Made by a program: the position numbers and the translations under genes. A DNA stretch of 64,000 bases, taken from contig NZ_JAAGPD010000024.1 of NCBI RefSeq assembly GCF_017104565.1, positions 62,001 to 126,000 on the forward strand. The letters are read 5' to 3'. Below the pieces are notes generated by a model that was given only the letters and a program-made list of their open reading frames with translations, did not search any database and was not told the DNA's origin. Shown here piece by piece: positions 52,949 to 61,220 of the stretch; positions within the stretch are counted from its first letter, which is position 1; the number at the start of each line of letters is the position of its first letter. This DNA comes from Paraburkholderia sp. Tr-20389 (GTDB lineage: Bacteria; Pseudomonadota; Gammaproteobacteria; Burkholderiales; Burkholderiaceae).

Positions 52949-53257
52949 ATGAGAGCATTCTTCGAAGGACTGGTGTTGCTGGCGGCAGTGGTGGTGTACT
53001 TTCTGCCCGCCATCGTCGCCGATGCACGCGAACGCGAAGACGCCTTCGCACTGACGATTTTCAACGTGCTGTTCGGTTGGACGGTGATCGGCTGGATTGC
53101 AGCGTACGTGTGGGCGCGTCATCGCGTGAGCGACAAGCGGCTGGCGAACCTCACGACGAACACGCGTCGTTCGCTGGGTCGCGTGACGATTGCGAAGATC
53201 GTGGCGCGTTCGCGCCGGGTGCGTGCGGCGCGGCGTCAGTCGACGCTATCCGCGTAA
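52949..53257 (+). CDS. superinfection-immunity-like membrane protein
   Basis: 102 aa from ATG 52949, with AGGAGGTG upstream. Two transmembrane helices (LVLLAAVVVYFLPAIVADAR and FNVLFGWTVIGWIAAYVWAR) flank a polar loop. LFGWTVIGW in particular is the mark of the Imm-superinfect family first seen in phage T4 Imm. A basic cytoplasmic tail follows. In chromosomes these small proteins are common and need not be phage-derived; no phage genes are near. Confidence 0.78.
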   Translation: MRAFFEGLVLLAAVVVYFLPAIVADAREREDAFALTIFNVLFGWTVIGWIAAYVWARHRVSDKRLANLTTNTRRSLGRVTIAKIVARSRRVRAARRQSTLSA

Positions 53258-53275
53258 GGAAGATCTGCTTTGATG

Positions 53276-53312
53276 AAACCGCCGGCCAATATCAGGCCGG
53301 CGGTTTTGTTTT
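53276..53312. terminator. bidirectional rho-independent terminator
   Basis: A perfect 12-bp stem AAACCGCCGGCC / GGCCGGCGGTTT (53276-53287 and 53295-53306), followed by TGTTTTT. Lies between the converging membrane-protein and Nudix genes. Confidence 0.88.
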
Positions 53313-53402
53313 TGTCCCGACACTCGACGTAATTCGATGCGCGCAATCGTTATGGATAGCGAAGCAAATTCGAATGCGGGCAAGAATGCATTTCAAACCG
53401 GC

Positions 53403-53876
53403 CTACCACAGCGCCCTCGTCCATCCTCGCAAGCGGACATCCTGCAGCGCCTCGCGCAGGTTCTGCACGAACGCATCGGCGCGCTGATAGCGGCTCTGCA
53501 CGCGCGGGTCATAGCTGCGGTTCAGTGCGAGCACATCGACGATGCCGCGCGTCGAGACGCTCGTGTCGAGATCGGAGATGTCGGTGACCTTGGCCCATGT
53601 GCAGCGCGTGATTTCGTTGTTGGGCGTGGCCGTTTGCTGTTCGTCGACGTGAGCGGCAAACACATGATGGCAGGTCCGCGTGCCCGCGAACTCGAACAGA
53701 TACTGCATGCCTATCGCCTGAAGGCGCGTTTCTTCCATCAGTTCGCGCACGGCGGCGGCTTCGAACGTCTCGCCGGCGTCGGGTTTGCCGCCCGGCAGCG
53801 ACCAGCGCGAATTCGCCTTGCCGACCAGCAGAATGCGCGTGCCCATCCGGCACACGACAGTCGCACGTTGCTTCAC
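53403..53876 (-). CDS. Nudix hydrolase
   Basis: 157 aa from GTG 53876, which has GGAAGAG upstream; an ATG 27 codons earlier has no such support. A complete Nudix box: GGKPDAGETFEAAAVREL followed by MEETRL. Typical substrates are nucleoside diphosphates linked to another moiety. The start KQRATVVCRMGTRILLVGKA is typical of housekeeping Nudix proteins. Divergent from the protease/nuclease fusion gene. Confidence 0.9.
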   Translation of the reverse strand: MKQRATVVCRMGTRILLVGKANSRWSLPGGKPDAGETFEAAAVRELMEETRLQAIGMQYLFEFAGTRTCHHVFAAHVDEQQTATPNNEITRCTWAKVTDISDLDTSVSTRGIVDVLALNRSYDPRVQSRYQRADAFVQNLREALQDVRLRGWTRALW

Positions 53877-54174
53877 AGTGTCTCTTCCATGTAGGGACGC
53901 GAAAGCAGGGCTAGCACGCCGCACGCCGCTCGATCCGGTGGCGCTCTCAGTCGCCATGTGGCCATATTGTCCGCCGATGTTGAGTACGCGGCGTGACATC
54001 TTTATGACAGCGCTCGCGAAAATTGACCCAACGCTGTCATCTACGTCGGACAACCTTGAACGCGACCACGCGCCGCCACGCGTTACGCGATGCATCCCAT
54101 GCGTCGTGAATACGCGTACGGCGGCGCGCCTGCAACGGCCGGTCGAAGCGACCGGCGAGCGTCGAGGTGAATCG
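53877..54174. other. divergent intergenic region, no gene seen
   Basis: 298 bases between the Nudix gene and the protease/nuclease fusion gene. The frame of the latter is open through this region, but its translation (many Arg/Ala, no motif) does not look like protein. No consensus promoter was identified with confidence. Confidence 0.3.
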
Positions 54175-56481
54175 ATGAATCCACTGTCCACGCAGCACAA
54201 CTTCCAGAGCCTGTCGCTGAAGGATCTGCTCGAAGCACGCGATCTTTATCACTGGCATCTGACGAACAAGGCCAACGTCGTCGGCACGGCCGTCGGCCTG
54301 TATCTGATCCGCAGTGACGAACCGTGGCCCGATCGGGAGCGCCGCTCGAACGGTCACGCAAAGGCGCGTGCGGAAGGCAAGGGCATCCGCACGTTTGGCA
54401 ACTCGGAAGTGCGTCCGTATTCGTGGCCGGCCGTGATCGTGCTGGTACGCGACTGGGTCGACGCAACCGAGTTCGGTCATGGCAAGGTCGATCCCGATCA
54501 CATGGTGCCGCGTACGCTCTACATGCCAGACGGGCGTGCGGTGCCCGTCTGCGTGGTGGCCGTCGAGCCGACTGCGCCTGCCACCGGCGCGCCCGCGGCT
54601 GCGCGCTGGCCGTCGACGTACATCGGCGGCGGCTGTCCGTTGATCGCGGATACGCAAGGCATCGAACGTACGGCGAGCGTCGGCTGCCTCGTGACGGACG
54701 GCCATACGACTTATGCGCTCACCAACCGGCATGTTTGCGGCGAACCCGGTTCGCCCGTGAAGGCGCTGTTGCGCGGCGCGGTGAATGAAGTGGGTATCGC
54801 CTCCGACCGGCAACTTACGCGCGAACCGTTCACGGCTGTGTTCCCCGAGTTCGCGGGCAGCCGCAGCTTTCTGACGCTCGATGTCGGCCTCGTCGAGGTA
54901 CACGACGCGAATGACTGGTCGAGCCAACCGTTCGGCATCGAAGGCAGCATCGAGTCCGTCGCCGACATCAACGAATTGAGCCTCAGCCTGCAGTTGATCG
55001 ACCAGTCCGTTACGGCGTTCGGCAGTGCATCGGGTGCGCTCGACGGCACGATCAAGGCGCTTTTCTATCGGCACAAGTCGCTTGCGGGCTACGACTACGT
55101 TTCGCAGTTTCTGATCGCGCCCGCGAGCGGCAGTCCGCAGACACAGCCGGGCGATTCGGGAACGCTGTGGTATCTCGTGGCGCCCGCGAACGAGCACGCT
55201 GACGACGAAGGGAATCGCGATGTCCCTGCGCGCAACGGCAGAAAGTCCGACCAGCAGAAGCGTGCGCGCCATCTGTATCCGCTTGCGATCGAATGGGGTG
55301 GACAGACGCTTGCGAGCGACGACGGCCAACGTCTGAACTACGCACTCGCGACGGGGCTGAGCACAGCCTGCCAGTTGCTCGACGTGGATCTCGTGCGCGC
55401 GCAAAACGTCGGCGCCAACCCGTACTGGGGACAAACGGGGCACTACAGCATCGCGACGGCGGCGATCCAATCCGTTAAACAAGGGCCGCTGCGCGATTTC
55501 CTCGAAGCGAACGTCGAGCGCATCAGCTTCCGTCCCGACCAACTGACACCGGAGCAGATTCGCGAGAAGCTGGCGCGTGGCGATTTCGTCGAACTCGCCG
55601 ACGTGCCCGACCTCGTGTGGAAGAAGACGCCCAGCCGTGTGCCGGGTGGACGCGACTATGCGCAGAATGCCGGGCCCGAGCATCCAAATCACTACGCGGA
55701 TATCGATCAGCCCGATGGCGACGGCAAGACGCTGCGCGACGTGACGCTCGGCAATATTGCCAACATGAGCGTTGCCGTGTGGTCGAAGTGGTACGCGGAC
55801 GAGGGCGACACGGATGCGCGCTCCGAAGGTCTGTTGCCGTTCCGCGTGTGGCAAATTTTCGACGAGATGGTCACGCAACTGAAGAAACGTAACGACACGA
55901 ACTTCCTCTGCGCGGCGGGCGTGCTCGCGCACTACGTCGGCGATGCGTGTCAGCCTTTGCATGGCTCGTATCACGCCGACGGCTACAAGGACGCACCCGA
56001 CGCGACGCCGAAGAAGTGGCCCGGCAAGGGCGTGCATGCCACGTATGAAGACAAGATGGTCGACCGTCATTCGAACGAACTGCTGTCGCAGATCGGGCCG
56101 CAGGCCAACGCGTTCGAAGGCGAGATTCCGAAGATCGGCGATGGCCGCGGCGCCGCGTTCGCGACGGTCGCGCTGATGGCCGAGGCCGCGAAAATCCTTG
56201 CGCCTTCGACGCTGATCGACGAGTACATTCGCTTGGGCGGCGGCAGTTCGGCGCGGGTCGTCGATGGTCTGTGGGACGCGTTCGGCGAAGACACCGCGAA
56301 GCTGATGGGCGCGGGCGCCCGCTATCTCGCCGCGATGTGGGAAGCCGCGTATGCCGTCGCCGATACGTCGCTGCCCGCCGGCGAGCGGGAAATCAGCGAG
56401 AAGGCGCTCGCGAAGGTGTATCAGGACAAGACGTTTCTGCCTTCGCTGACGCTCGACAAGATCGGGCCGGTGATCGGCTGA
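54175..56481 (+). CDS. trypsin-like serine protease fused to an S1/P1 nuclease-like zinc domain
   Basis: 768 aa from ATG 54175 (CGAGGTGA upstream). No signal peptide and no membrane segment. N-terminal half: chymotrypsin-fold protease with a complete triad in order, His186 (ALTNRHVCG), Asp236 (LTLDVGLV) and Ser328 (QPGDSGTLW). C-terminal half (about 490-768): HPNHYADID near residue 503, then LAHYVGDACQPLHGSYHADG with His586, Asp590, His596 and His600. These are the zinc-ligand patterns of S1/P1 nucleases and zinc-dependent phospholipase C. A long insert with a charged strip separates the domains. The combination suggests a protease-gated nuclease or lipase effector, but that is inference. Confidence 0.8.
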   Translation: MNPLSTQHNFQSLSLKDLLEARDLYHWHLTNKANVVGTAVGLYLIRSDEPWPDRERRSNGHAKARAEGKGIRTFGNSEVRPYSWPAVIVLVRDWVDATEFGHGKVDPDHMVPRTLYMPDGRAVPVCVVAVEPTAPATGAPAAARWPSTYIGGGCPLIADTQGIERTASVGCLVTDGHTTYALTNRHVCGEPGSPVKALLRGAVNEVGIASDRQLTREPFTAVFPEFAGSRSFLTLDVGLVEVHDANDWSSQPFGIEGSIESVADINELSLSLQLIDQSVTAFGSASGALDGTIKALFYRHKSLAGYDYVSQFLIAPASGSPQTQPGDSGTLWYLVAPANEHADDEGNRDVPARNGRKSDQQKRARHLYPLAIEWGGQTLASDDGQRLNYALATGLSTACQLLDVDLVRAQNVGANPYWGQTGHYSIATAAIQSVKQGPLRDFLEANVERISFRPDQLTPEQIREKLARGDFVELADVPDLVWKKTPSRVPGGRDYAQNAGPEHPNHYADIDQPDGDGKTLRDVTLGNIANMSVAVWSKWYADEGDTDARSEGLLPFRVWQIFDEMVTQLKKRNDTNFLCAAGVLAHYVGDACQPLHGSYHADGYKDAPDATPKKWPGKGVHATYEDKMVDRHSNELLSQIGPQANAFEGEIPKIGDGRGAAFATVALMAEAAKILAPSTLIDEYIRLGGGSSARVVDGLWDAFGEDTAKLMGAGARYLAAMWEAAYAVADTSLPAGEREISEKALAKVYQDKTFLPSLTLDKIGPVIG

Positions 56482-56499
56482 GGACGCGACCGTCGAAGG

Positions 56500-57840
56500 C
56501 TAGGCCGTCGCGAGCTTTTTGCTTTGCTTCGACATGCCTTCGAAGATTGCGGACGCGAGGTCGCGCGGAAAGTCGTGCGGAAGCTGCGCAGCAACGGTGT
56601 CGATGACCTGCTGCGTGGCGTCCGTCACGGCGGCGATCAGGTCGTCGACGGTTTCGCGCGACAAGCCCGCTTGTTGACCTTGCGCGACCCAGTGCCGCCG
56701 CACTATCTGACTGATCAGATAATGATTGCTCGTGCCGCGCACGGCCATCGCCATCTTCGCTTTCTGCATCGGCACGCGATTCGCGCCGCGCCCGATGATG
56801 GGATGCGCGGACAGCACGTCGTAGAGCGGTGTCGCGCGATAGCGGTTGCCGGGCAAATGCGCGATGCTGAAGTTCTTTGCGTGGCCATCCGTTGCGGCAA
56901 GCAGCCAGAAGATCAACTGCGTCTTGAAGAAGCGTGCGCTGTCTCCGGCGGCGTCGACGGAACCGGCCAGAACGTGCATCACGGCATCGATGCCCGGGCC
57001 GCCGTCGGCCTGATATTTCGCAATGGGTGGCGTGCCCGTTGCCTGACACATGTCTTCCTGTGGAAGACGCACGATCCATGTGCCGTCGCTCGACGGCCTG
57101 CGGTCGAAGCGTTCGACGACGAGCGCTTTCCGGTCGCCGAAGTGCCCGATCTCGCAAGCGGCGACAGGCAGGCCGTAGGCGGCGACGATCCGCGAACAGA
57201 GCCATTCGTTTTCCACCGACGTGCGCATGTCGGCCTGCATGTTGCCGACGAGCCCCAGCGGAAGCTTGAGGATGTGCGTGGTCGGGGTGCTGCCCTCGGG
57301 CAGCACCCAGCGGCCCTTGTGGCGCAGCAGCGCCGTTTTCTCCTGTGCGCCCGCGATGGACAGCCGCAGATCGGCGGCACGATCGTGCTGGCCGAGCGGC
57401 GCCGCCGAGGTCGTGTCGCGCAATAACCGGCCGATGTCGGTTGCCGTCAGCGTGTCGCCGCCGATCCGGTAGAGGTCGGAGGGCGCCTCGCCCGGCGGCA
57501 GCAGCTGGATGGCGCCGACGCAGTCGCGCCCGAGCGCGGCAAGCAGGTCGAAGGGCGCCGTGCCGCCCGTCTTGTAGCGCTGCGCCATTCTGCGGCGGAT
57601 CGGTTCGCTATCGGGCAGCAGATTGTCGAAGAACGCCGACACGAGGGCCCCTCGGTACGGCTGGTTGCCCGGCGTGAAAGGCAGGGACAACGACAGCGGG
57701 CGCCCCTGTTCGTCGCCGATCCAGTCGTCGAAATAGACGAGCTGCTCGCCGCTGCCGGACTTTTCCCAGTAGCCGACGGCGAGGCCGTTCATCCACAGAT
57801 CGAGACGTTGGGTGTGCGAGCGGCGCCCCATGCCTACCAT
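56500..57840 (-). CDS. hipA: HipA-family serine/threonine kinase toxin
   Basis: 446 aa. N-terminal HipA domain (LWMNGLAVGYWE, then FFDNLLPDSEPIRRRM), then the kinase-like body: SIAGAQEKTALL (the Gly/Ser loop phosphorylated in E. coli HipA), HILKLPL, and the catalytic ATDGHAKNFS with its D-x-x-x-K-N core. HipA phosphorylates glutamyl-tRNA synthetase in E. coli, causing growth arrest; a related target is likely. Its ATG overlaps the antitoxin stop by seven bases, so the pair is co-translated, antitoxin first. Confidence 0.9.
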   Translation of the reverse strand: MVGMGRRSHTQRLDLWMNGLAVGYWEKSGSGEQLVYFDDWIGDEQGRPLSLSLPFTPGNQPYRGALVSAFFDNLLPDSEPIRRRMAQRYKTGGTAPFDLLAALGRDCVGAIQLLPPGEAPSDLYRIGGDTLTATDIGRLLRDTTSAAPLGQHDRAADLRLSIAGAQEKTALLRHKGRWVLPEGSTPTTHILKLPLGLVGNMQADMRTSVENEWLCSRIVAAYGLPVAACEIGHFGDRKALVVERFDRRPSSDGTWIVRLPQEDMCQATGTPPIAKYQADGGPGIDAVMHVLAGSVDAAGDSARFFKTQLIFWLLAATDGHAKNFSIAHLPGNRYRATPLYDVLSAHPIIGRGANRVPMQKAKMAMAVRGTSNHYLISQIVRRHWVAQGQQAGLSRETVDDLIAAVTDATQQVIDTVAAQLPHDFPRDLASAIFEGMSKQSKKLATA

Positions 57841-58325
57841 TGCTCCCGCTTTCTGGATGCGCTTGCTGGGCGCTTGCGCGTTGCATCGGCGCGCCTGTCC
57901 GATCCCGGTGGAGATTGGCGCACGCCTGTCGCGCCGGCACCGGTTTTCGCGCGCTGGCCCGTCTTGATGGCGGGCGTCTGGCGGGCGGTCGTGGTCGTGG
58001 TCGGGGCGGCAGGTTTGCGCGGAACGGCCTTGGCGGCCGCGGGGCCTTGCGCGGCGGCACGGTTCGACGGCGCGATTTTGGCAGCGGGCGCTGCATTCGC
58101 GGGCGCAGGCTCGTCCTGGCTGAGCGTGATTCCGGCGTTCAACAGGCGCAGGACCTTGAATAGCCGCTCGACGCCGGCGGCGGCCGGGTTGGCCTCGAAC
58201 TGCGCATAGCTTTGCTGCGTGATGCCGAGCCGCTCGGCGAGCATCGCCTGCGTGAGTCCAGCGGCTTTGCGAAAGCCGCGCAGAACGGGCCGCAACTGGC
58301 CAAGCGTCTTGACGGAATAATCCAC
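57834..58325 (-). CDS. hipB: HipB-like Xre-family antitoxin with long basic tail
   Basis: 163 aa from GTG 58325 (GAGG six bases upstream). HTH at residues 10-65: RPVLRGFRKAAGLTQAMLAE and RLGITQQSYAQFEANP. The remaining 90 residues are an Ala/Pro/Thr/Lys/Arg-rich disordered tail ending in SASRKREQW. E. coli HipB has only 88 residues, so the tail is an addition. It should neutralise HipA and repress its own promoter at the dyads just upstream. Confidence 0.85.
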   Translation of the reverse strand: MDYSVKTLGQLRPVLRGFRKAAGLTQAMLAERLGITQQSYAQFEANPAAAGVERLFKVLRLLNAGITLSQDEPAPANAAPAAKIAPSNRAAAQGPAAAKAVPRKPAAPTTTTTARQTPAIKTGQRAKTGAGATGVRQSPPGSDRRADATRKRPASASRKREQW

Positions 58326-58410
58326 GGCGGGCCTCAAGAGAGACGGGTTGAACGCGGGGCAGGGCGTCGATCCGGCACGGGCAGCGTCCGCACTGCCGTC
58401 CTTCGGAAGC

Positions 58411-58439
58411 AGGATACAGGTCGCAGACTGTATTGACAA
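58411..58439 (-). promoter_or_regulatory. hipBA promoter
   Basis: On the minus strand, TTGTCA (complement of 58434-58439) and TATCCT (complement of 58411-58416) are 17 bases apart. The -35 sits in the centre of the operator dyad, so HipB binding would block RNA polymerase. Confidence 0.55.
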
Positions 58440-58449
58440 TATACAGTCT
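58425..58449. promoter_or_regulatory. hipBA operator dyads
   Basis: AGACTGTAT (58425-58433) and ATACAGTCT (58441-58449) are a perfect nine-base inverted repeat with a seven-base spacer. A second, imperfect pair (AACTGTA ... TACAGGTT) follows at about 58453-58475, and a further CTGTAC near 58485. The repeated CTGTA/TACAG half-sites are the likely HipB binding sites. Confidence 0.7.
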
Positions 58450-58664
58450 ATGAACTGTAAATTAAAAATACAGGTTAAAAGCTGTACAAACTTCCCGCGG
58501 CGGCAGCACATTGGATTGCGAGGGTTTCGCAAACTGCCCGTGCGTTGCGCTGCAACGCAAGCATTCCGTCAGCACGGGTACGTGAAGTGCTGACGAACGC
58601 TCATTCGGCCGCACGATCAGGCGACGGCGACCCGATCGACAGTCACAACAAGGGAGGTAAAGCC

Positions 58665-60125
58665 ATGAGCGATCATCAGTCTTCGAATGCACCCGATCCC
58701 ACCCGTCGCAAGATCCTGGCGGCGCTCGCGGGCAGTGTCGCGTTGTCGGCTTGTGGCGGGGGTGGTGGCGGATCGTCGGGAAGCACGGGCTCGACGAGCG
58801 GCATTCCGCCCGATCGCGCGAACCTGCCGCGGCCGGCGCTGCCGGATCCCGCCACGTCGGGCGTGGATCACATCGTCCTCGTCACGATGGAGAACCGTTC
58901 GTTCGATCACATGTTCGGCTGGGTACCCAACGCGGAGCATCAGCAGACCCGCCAGTTCAAGGACGCCTTCGGTCAGACGCAAACGTCGTTCGGCTTGACC
59001 TCGAATGCCTCATACGGATTCCAGGCCTGTTCGTTCTCCGATCCGAACCATATGTATGACGCAGGGCGCGTTCACCTCGCGAACGGCGCGATGAACGGCT
59101 TTCTGTTGACGCCCGGCACGAGCGTCGTGCGCGGCGACCTGCTGCCCATCGGCTATTTCGGCGCAGCGGATCTCGACTTCTACCGCGGGGCCGTCACGCA
59201 ATACACGGTTTGCGATTACTACATGAGCGGTATTCTCTCGGCCACGTTTCCGAACCGTCTCTATCTGCACAGCGGCGAGACCGACCGCCTCGACGACAGC
59301 GTCGATACGTCGTCGCTGCCGACCATCTGGGACCGGCTCGACGCAAAGAACATCTCGTCAACGTATTACTTCCACGATGTCCCGTTCACTGCGCTCTATG
59401 GCTCGCGCTATGTCGGCCGCTCGAGGCTGTTCGCGGAGTTCCTCGCGGATGCGGCCGCCGGCAATCTGCCGTCTTTCTGCATGGTCGATCCGAGTTTCGC
59501 GGGGGAAGCGCAAGGCACGTCGAACGACGATCATCCGCATGCCGACGTGCGCAACGGGCAGGTGCTGCTCGGCCAGATCTATGACGCGCTGCGCACCGGT
59601 CCGAACTGGAGCAAAACGCTGATGATTCTCGTGTATGACGAATGGGGCGGTTTCATGGAGCATGCGGTGCCGCCCGTCAAGCCGGTGTCGACGGCGGAGC
59701 ACACCGTCGGCAACGACGGGCGCCTCGGCTTCCGTGTGCCGTGCATGCTGTTCGGGCCGCGCGCACGTGCGAACTTCGTGTCGCGCTACCCGTTCGATCC
59801 CAGCTCGATTCATCAGTTGCTGGCGTGGCGCTTCGGCCTCGATCCGCTCGGCGTCCGAGCGAGCGACGCGACCACCTTCAACATGGCTTACGCGCTCGAC
59901 TTCAGCGACGCGGCGCGAACCGACGCGCCCGCCATTGCGGTGACGCAAGGCACGTTCGGCGTCGCGTGTTCGGTTGCGGGCATCATTCCCGGACTTGGCG
60001 GCGTCGATCACAGCCAGCAGGTTCCGTCCACTGCCGCTTCGGAACCTGCGGCCAACGCGCCCGGCGGACGCTTTGCGGACCTTCGCGCGAAAGCGACCGC
60101 GCTAGGCTTCCCGGGTGGTATGTAA
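58665..60125 (+). CDS. exported phosphoesterase (phospholipase C/acid phosphatase family)
   Basis: 486 aa from ATG 58665, with AGGGAGGT upstream. A twin-arginine-like signal (TRRKILAALAGSVALSACGG) that also contains a lipobox LSAC. Phosphoesterase domain: VTMENRSFDHMFGWVPN, PDHM-like DPNHMYDAG, NDDHPHADVRNGQVLL and DEWGGFMEHAVPP, as in AcpA-type acid phosphatases and PLC. The PLC C-terminal domains are absent, so a phosphatase is the more likely activity. Periplasmic or secreted, perhaps lipid-anchored. Confidence 0.88.
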   Translation: MSDHQSSNAPDPTRRKILAALAGSVALSACGGGGGGSSGSTGSTSGIPPDRANLPRPALPDPATSGVDHIVLVTMENRSFDHMFGWVPNAEHQQTRQFKDAFGQTQTSFGLTSNASYGFQACSFSDPNHMYDAGRVHLANGAMNGFLLTPGTSVVRGDLLPIGYFGAADLDFYRGAVTQYTVCDYYMSGILSATFPNRLYLHSGETDRLDDSVDTSSLPTIWDRLDAKNISSTYYFHDVPFTALYGSRYVGRSRLFAEFLADAAAGNLPSFCMVDPSFAGEAQGTSNDDHPHADVRNGQVLLGQIYDALRTGPNWSKTLMILVYDEWGGFMEHAVPPVKPVSTAEHTVGNDGRLGFRVPCMLFGPRARANFVSRYPFDPSSIHQLLAWRFGLDPLGVRASDATTFNMAYALDFSDAARTDAPAIAVTQGTFGVACSVAGIIPGLGGVDHSQQVPSTAASEPAANAPGGRFADLRAKATALGFPGGM

Positions 60126-60184
60126 TTTCTGCGCGACGTGCACGACCTATGCGCGGCTCGATGAAATTGCGGCTCCGGTTCGAC

Positions 60185-60210
60185 TGAACCGACCCCCGGA
60201 AGTTGGACAG
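60185..60210. mobile_element. insertion-sequence-end-like remnant
   Basis: The stretch beginning TGAACCGACCCCCGGAAGTT and continuing GGACAG resembles terminal inverted repeats of IS3-family elements (TGAAC...CCCCCGAAAGTTGGACA type, from memory). No transposase frame remains. It marks the boundary between the phosphoesterase gene and the arsenic operon. Confidence 0.35.
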
Positions 60211-60283
60211 TTTAACCGGGGCGGTGAGCATCGGTCGATCGCTTACTACGACGGTCCACGCTGCGGAGCAATCTCCTATCGTT

Positions 60284-60312
60284 GTTAGCCGCCGGCATTG
60301 CCGGCGGCTAAC
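60284..60312. repeat. perfect 13-bp palindrome with ATT loop
   Basis: GTTAGCCGCCGGC (60284-60296) and GCCGGCGGCTAAC (60300-60312) are separated by ATT. There is no T tract, so it is either a weak terminator or part of a mobile-element end. It lies in the 307-base region between the phosphoesterase and arsR. Confidence 0.7.
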
Positions 60313-60385
60313 TCTTCATCCCAGCCTCTCCTCCCGCGCAGATAGCCGGATCGATCTGTCCAAGGATTCGCTGGTTCATCCATCA

Positions 60386-60411
60386 TTTCAACAATCCTTG
60401 AACTATTGAAA
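60386..60411. promoter_or_regulatory. probable ArsR operator
   Basis: A dyad of TTTCAA (60386-60391) and TTGAAA (60406-60411) with internal TTGAA half-sites, ending about 20 bases before the arsR start. Position and TTCAA/TTGAA half-sites suit an ArsR-family operator. Confidence 0.5.
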
Positions 60412-60432
60412 CGATGGATCTATGATGCCGTC

Positions 60433-60765
60433 ATGGACTCGAACCTTGTCGTACGCGCGCTTGGCGCGCTAGCTCATGAATCCCGGCTCGCGATCTTCCG
60501 TGCGCTCGTCGTTGCGGGTCCGGAGGGCATGCCTGCGGGCGAGATAGCACAACAGCTCGGACTGTCGCCATCGAGCCTGTCATTCCATCTGAAGGACCTT
60601 TCGCACGCCGGACTCGTTACGGGTCTGCAGGAAGGGCGCTTCATCTACTACTCGGCCAACTTTGACGCGATGAATGGACTCATCGGGTTTCTCACCGAGA
60701 ACTGTTGTGCGGGTGCAGCCTGTGGAGTTGGGGCAGCCCCGCAATGCCGGGGAGCGGCAACATGA
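60433..60765 (+). CDS. arsR: arsenic-responsive ArsR repressor
   Basis: 110 aa from ATG 60433; a TTG at 60406 would lie inside the operator dyad. Winged helix: RALGALAHESRLAIFRALVV, then QLGLSPSSLSFHLKDLSHAG. The metal site is C-terminal: Cys91-Cys92 plus Cys97 (ENCCAGAACG), like the Acidithiobacillus ArsR type and unlike the CVC-in-helix type of R773. It should leave DNA on binding As(III). Its stop overlaps arsI by four bases. Confidence 0.92.
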   Translation: MDSNLVVRALGALAHESRLAIFRALVVAGPEGMPAGEIAQQLGLSPSSLSFHLKDLSHAGLVTGLQEGRFIYYSANFDAMNGLIGFLTENCCAGAACGVGAAPQCRGAAT

Positions 60766-61220
60766 AGCGTATGCACATCCACATCGCTGTTGAGAACCTT
60801 GAGGCGAGTACCCGCTTCTACACCGCCATGTTCGGAGGCGCCGAGCCGACAGTATCGAAGTCCGACTATCGCAAATGGGAACTGAGCGACCCGAAGGTCA
60901 ACTTTGCTATTTCGCAGCGAGGCGTAAAGCCGGGAGTCGATCATCTTGGCATTCAGGTCGAGACTGACGAGGAACTGGCTGAGATGCGAGAGCGTTTCGC
61001 AAGCGCCGAATTGCCTGTGATGGACCAGACGGCAACTACCTGCTGCTATGCGAAGTCGGATAAATCATGGACCGTCGACCCTCAAGGAGTGGCTTGGGAG
61101 ACCTTCCGCACATTGGAGACGGCGCCGACTTACGGACAGTCGCGACGCGATCCTGAGCCCGATGCGGCGGCATGTTGTGCACCTGCCCCTGCGACGATCA
61201 CCTTCCGGAGCCGCGCGTGA
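60762..61220 (+). CDS. arsI: ArsI-type C-As lyase (VOC superfamily, CadI-like)
   Basis: 152 aa from ATG 60762. Vicinal-oxygen-chelate fold. His5, His61 and Glu113 match the Fe(II) ligands of ArsI, and the Cys94-Cys95 pair in ATTCCYAKSDKSW matches its trivalent arsenical binding site. Such enzymes demethylate methylarsenite and other trivalent organoarsenicals. The tail has an extra CC near residue 141. Overlaps both neighbours by four bases, so translation of arsR-arsI-acr3 is tightly coupled. Confidence 0.88.
   Translation: MKRMHIHIAVENLEASTRFYTAMFGGAEPTVSKSDYRKWELSDPKVNFAISQRGVKPGVDHLGIQVETDEELAEMRERFASAELPVMDQTATTCCYAKSDKSWTVDPQGVAWETFRTLETAPTYGQSRRDPEPDAAACCAPAPATITFRSRA

Noticed and set aside
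52949-53257. Phage origin for the superinfection-immunity-like protein
   Set aside because: No phage genes, integrase or attachment sites are near; this family is widespread in bacterial chromosomes.
54037-56070. A 677-codon minus-strand frame opposite the protease/nuclease fusion
   Set aside because: The plus-strand frame shows catalytic triad and zinc motifs in order; the opposite frame shows none.
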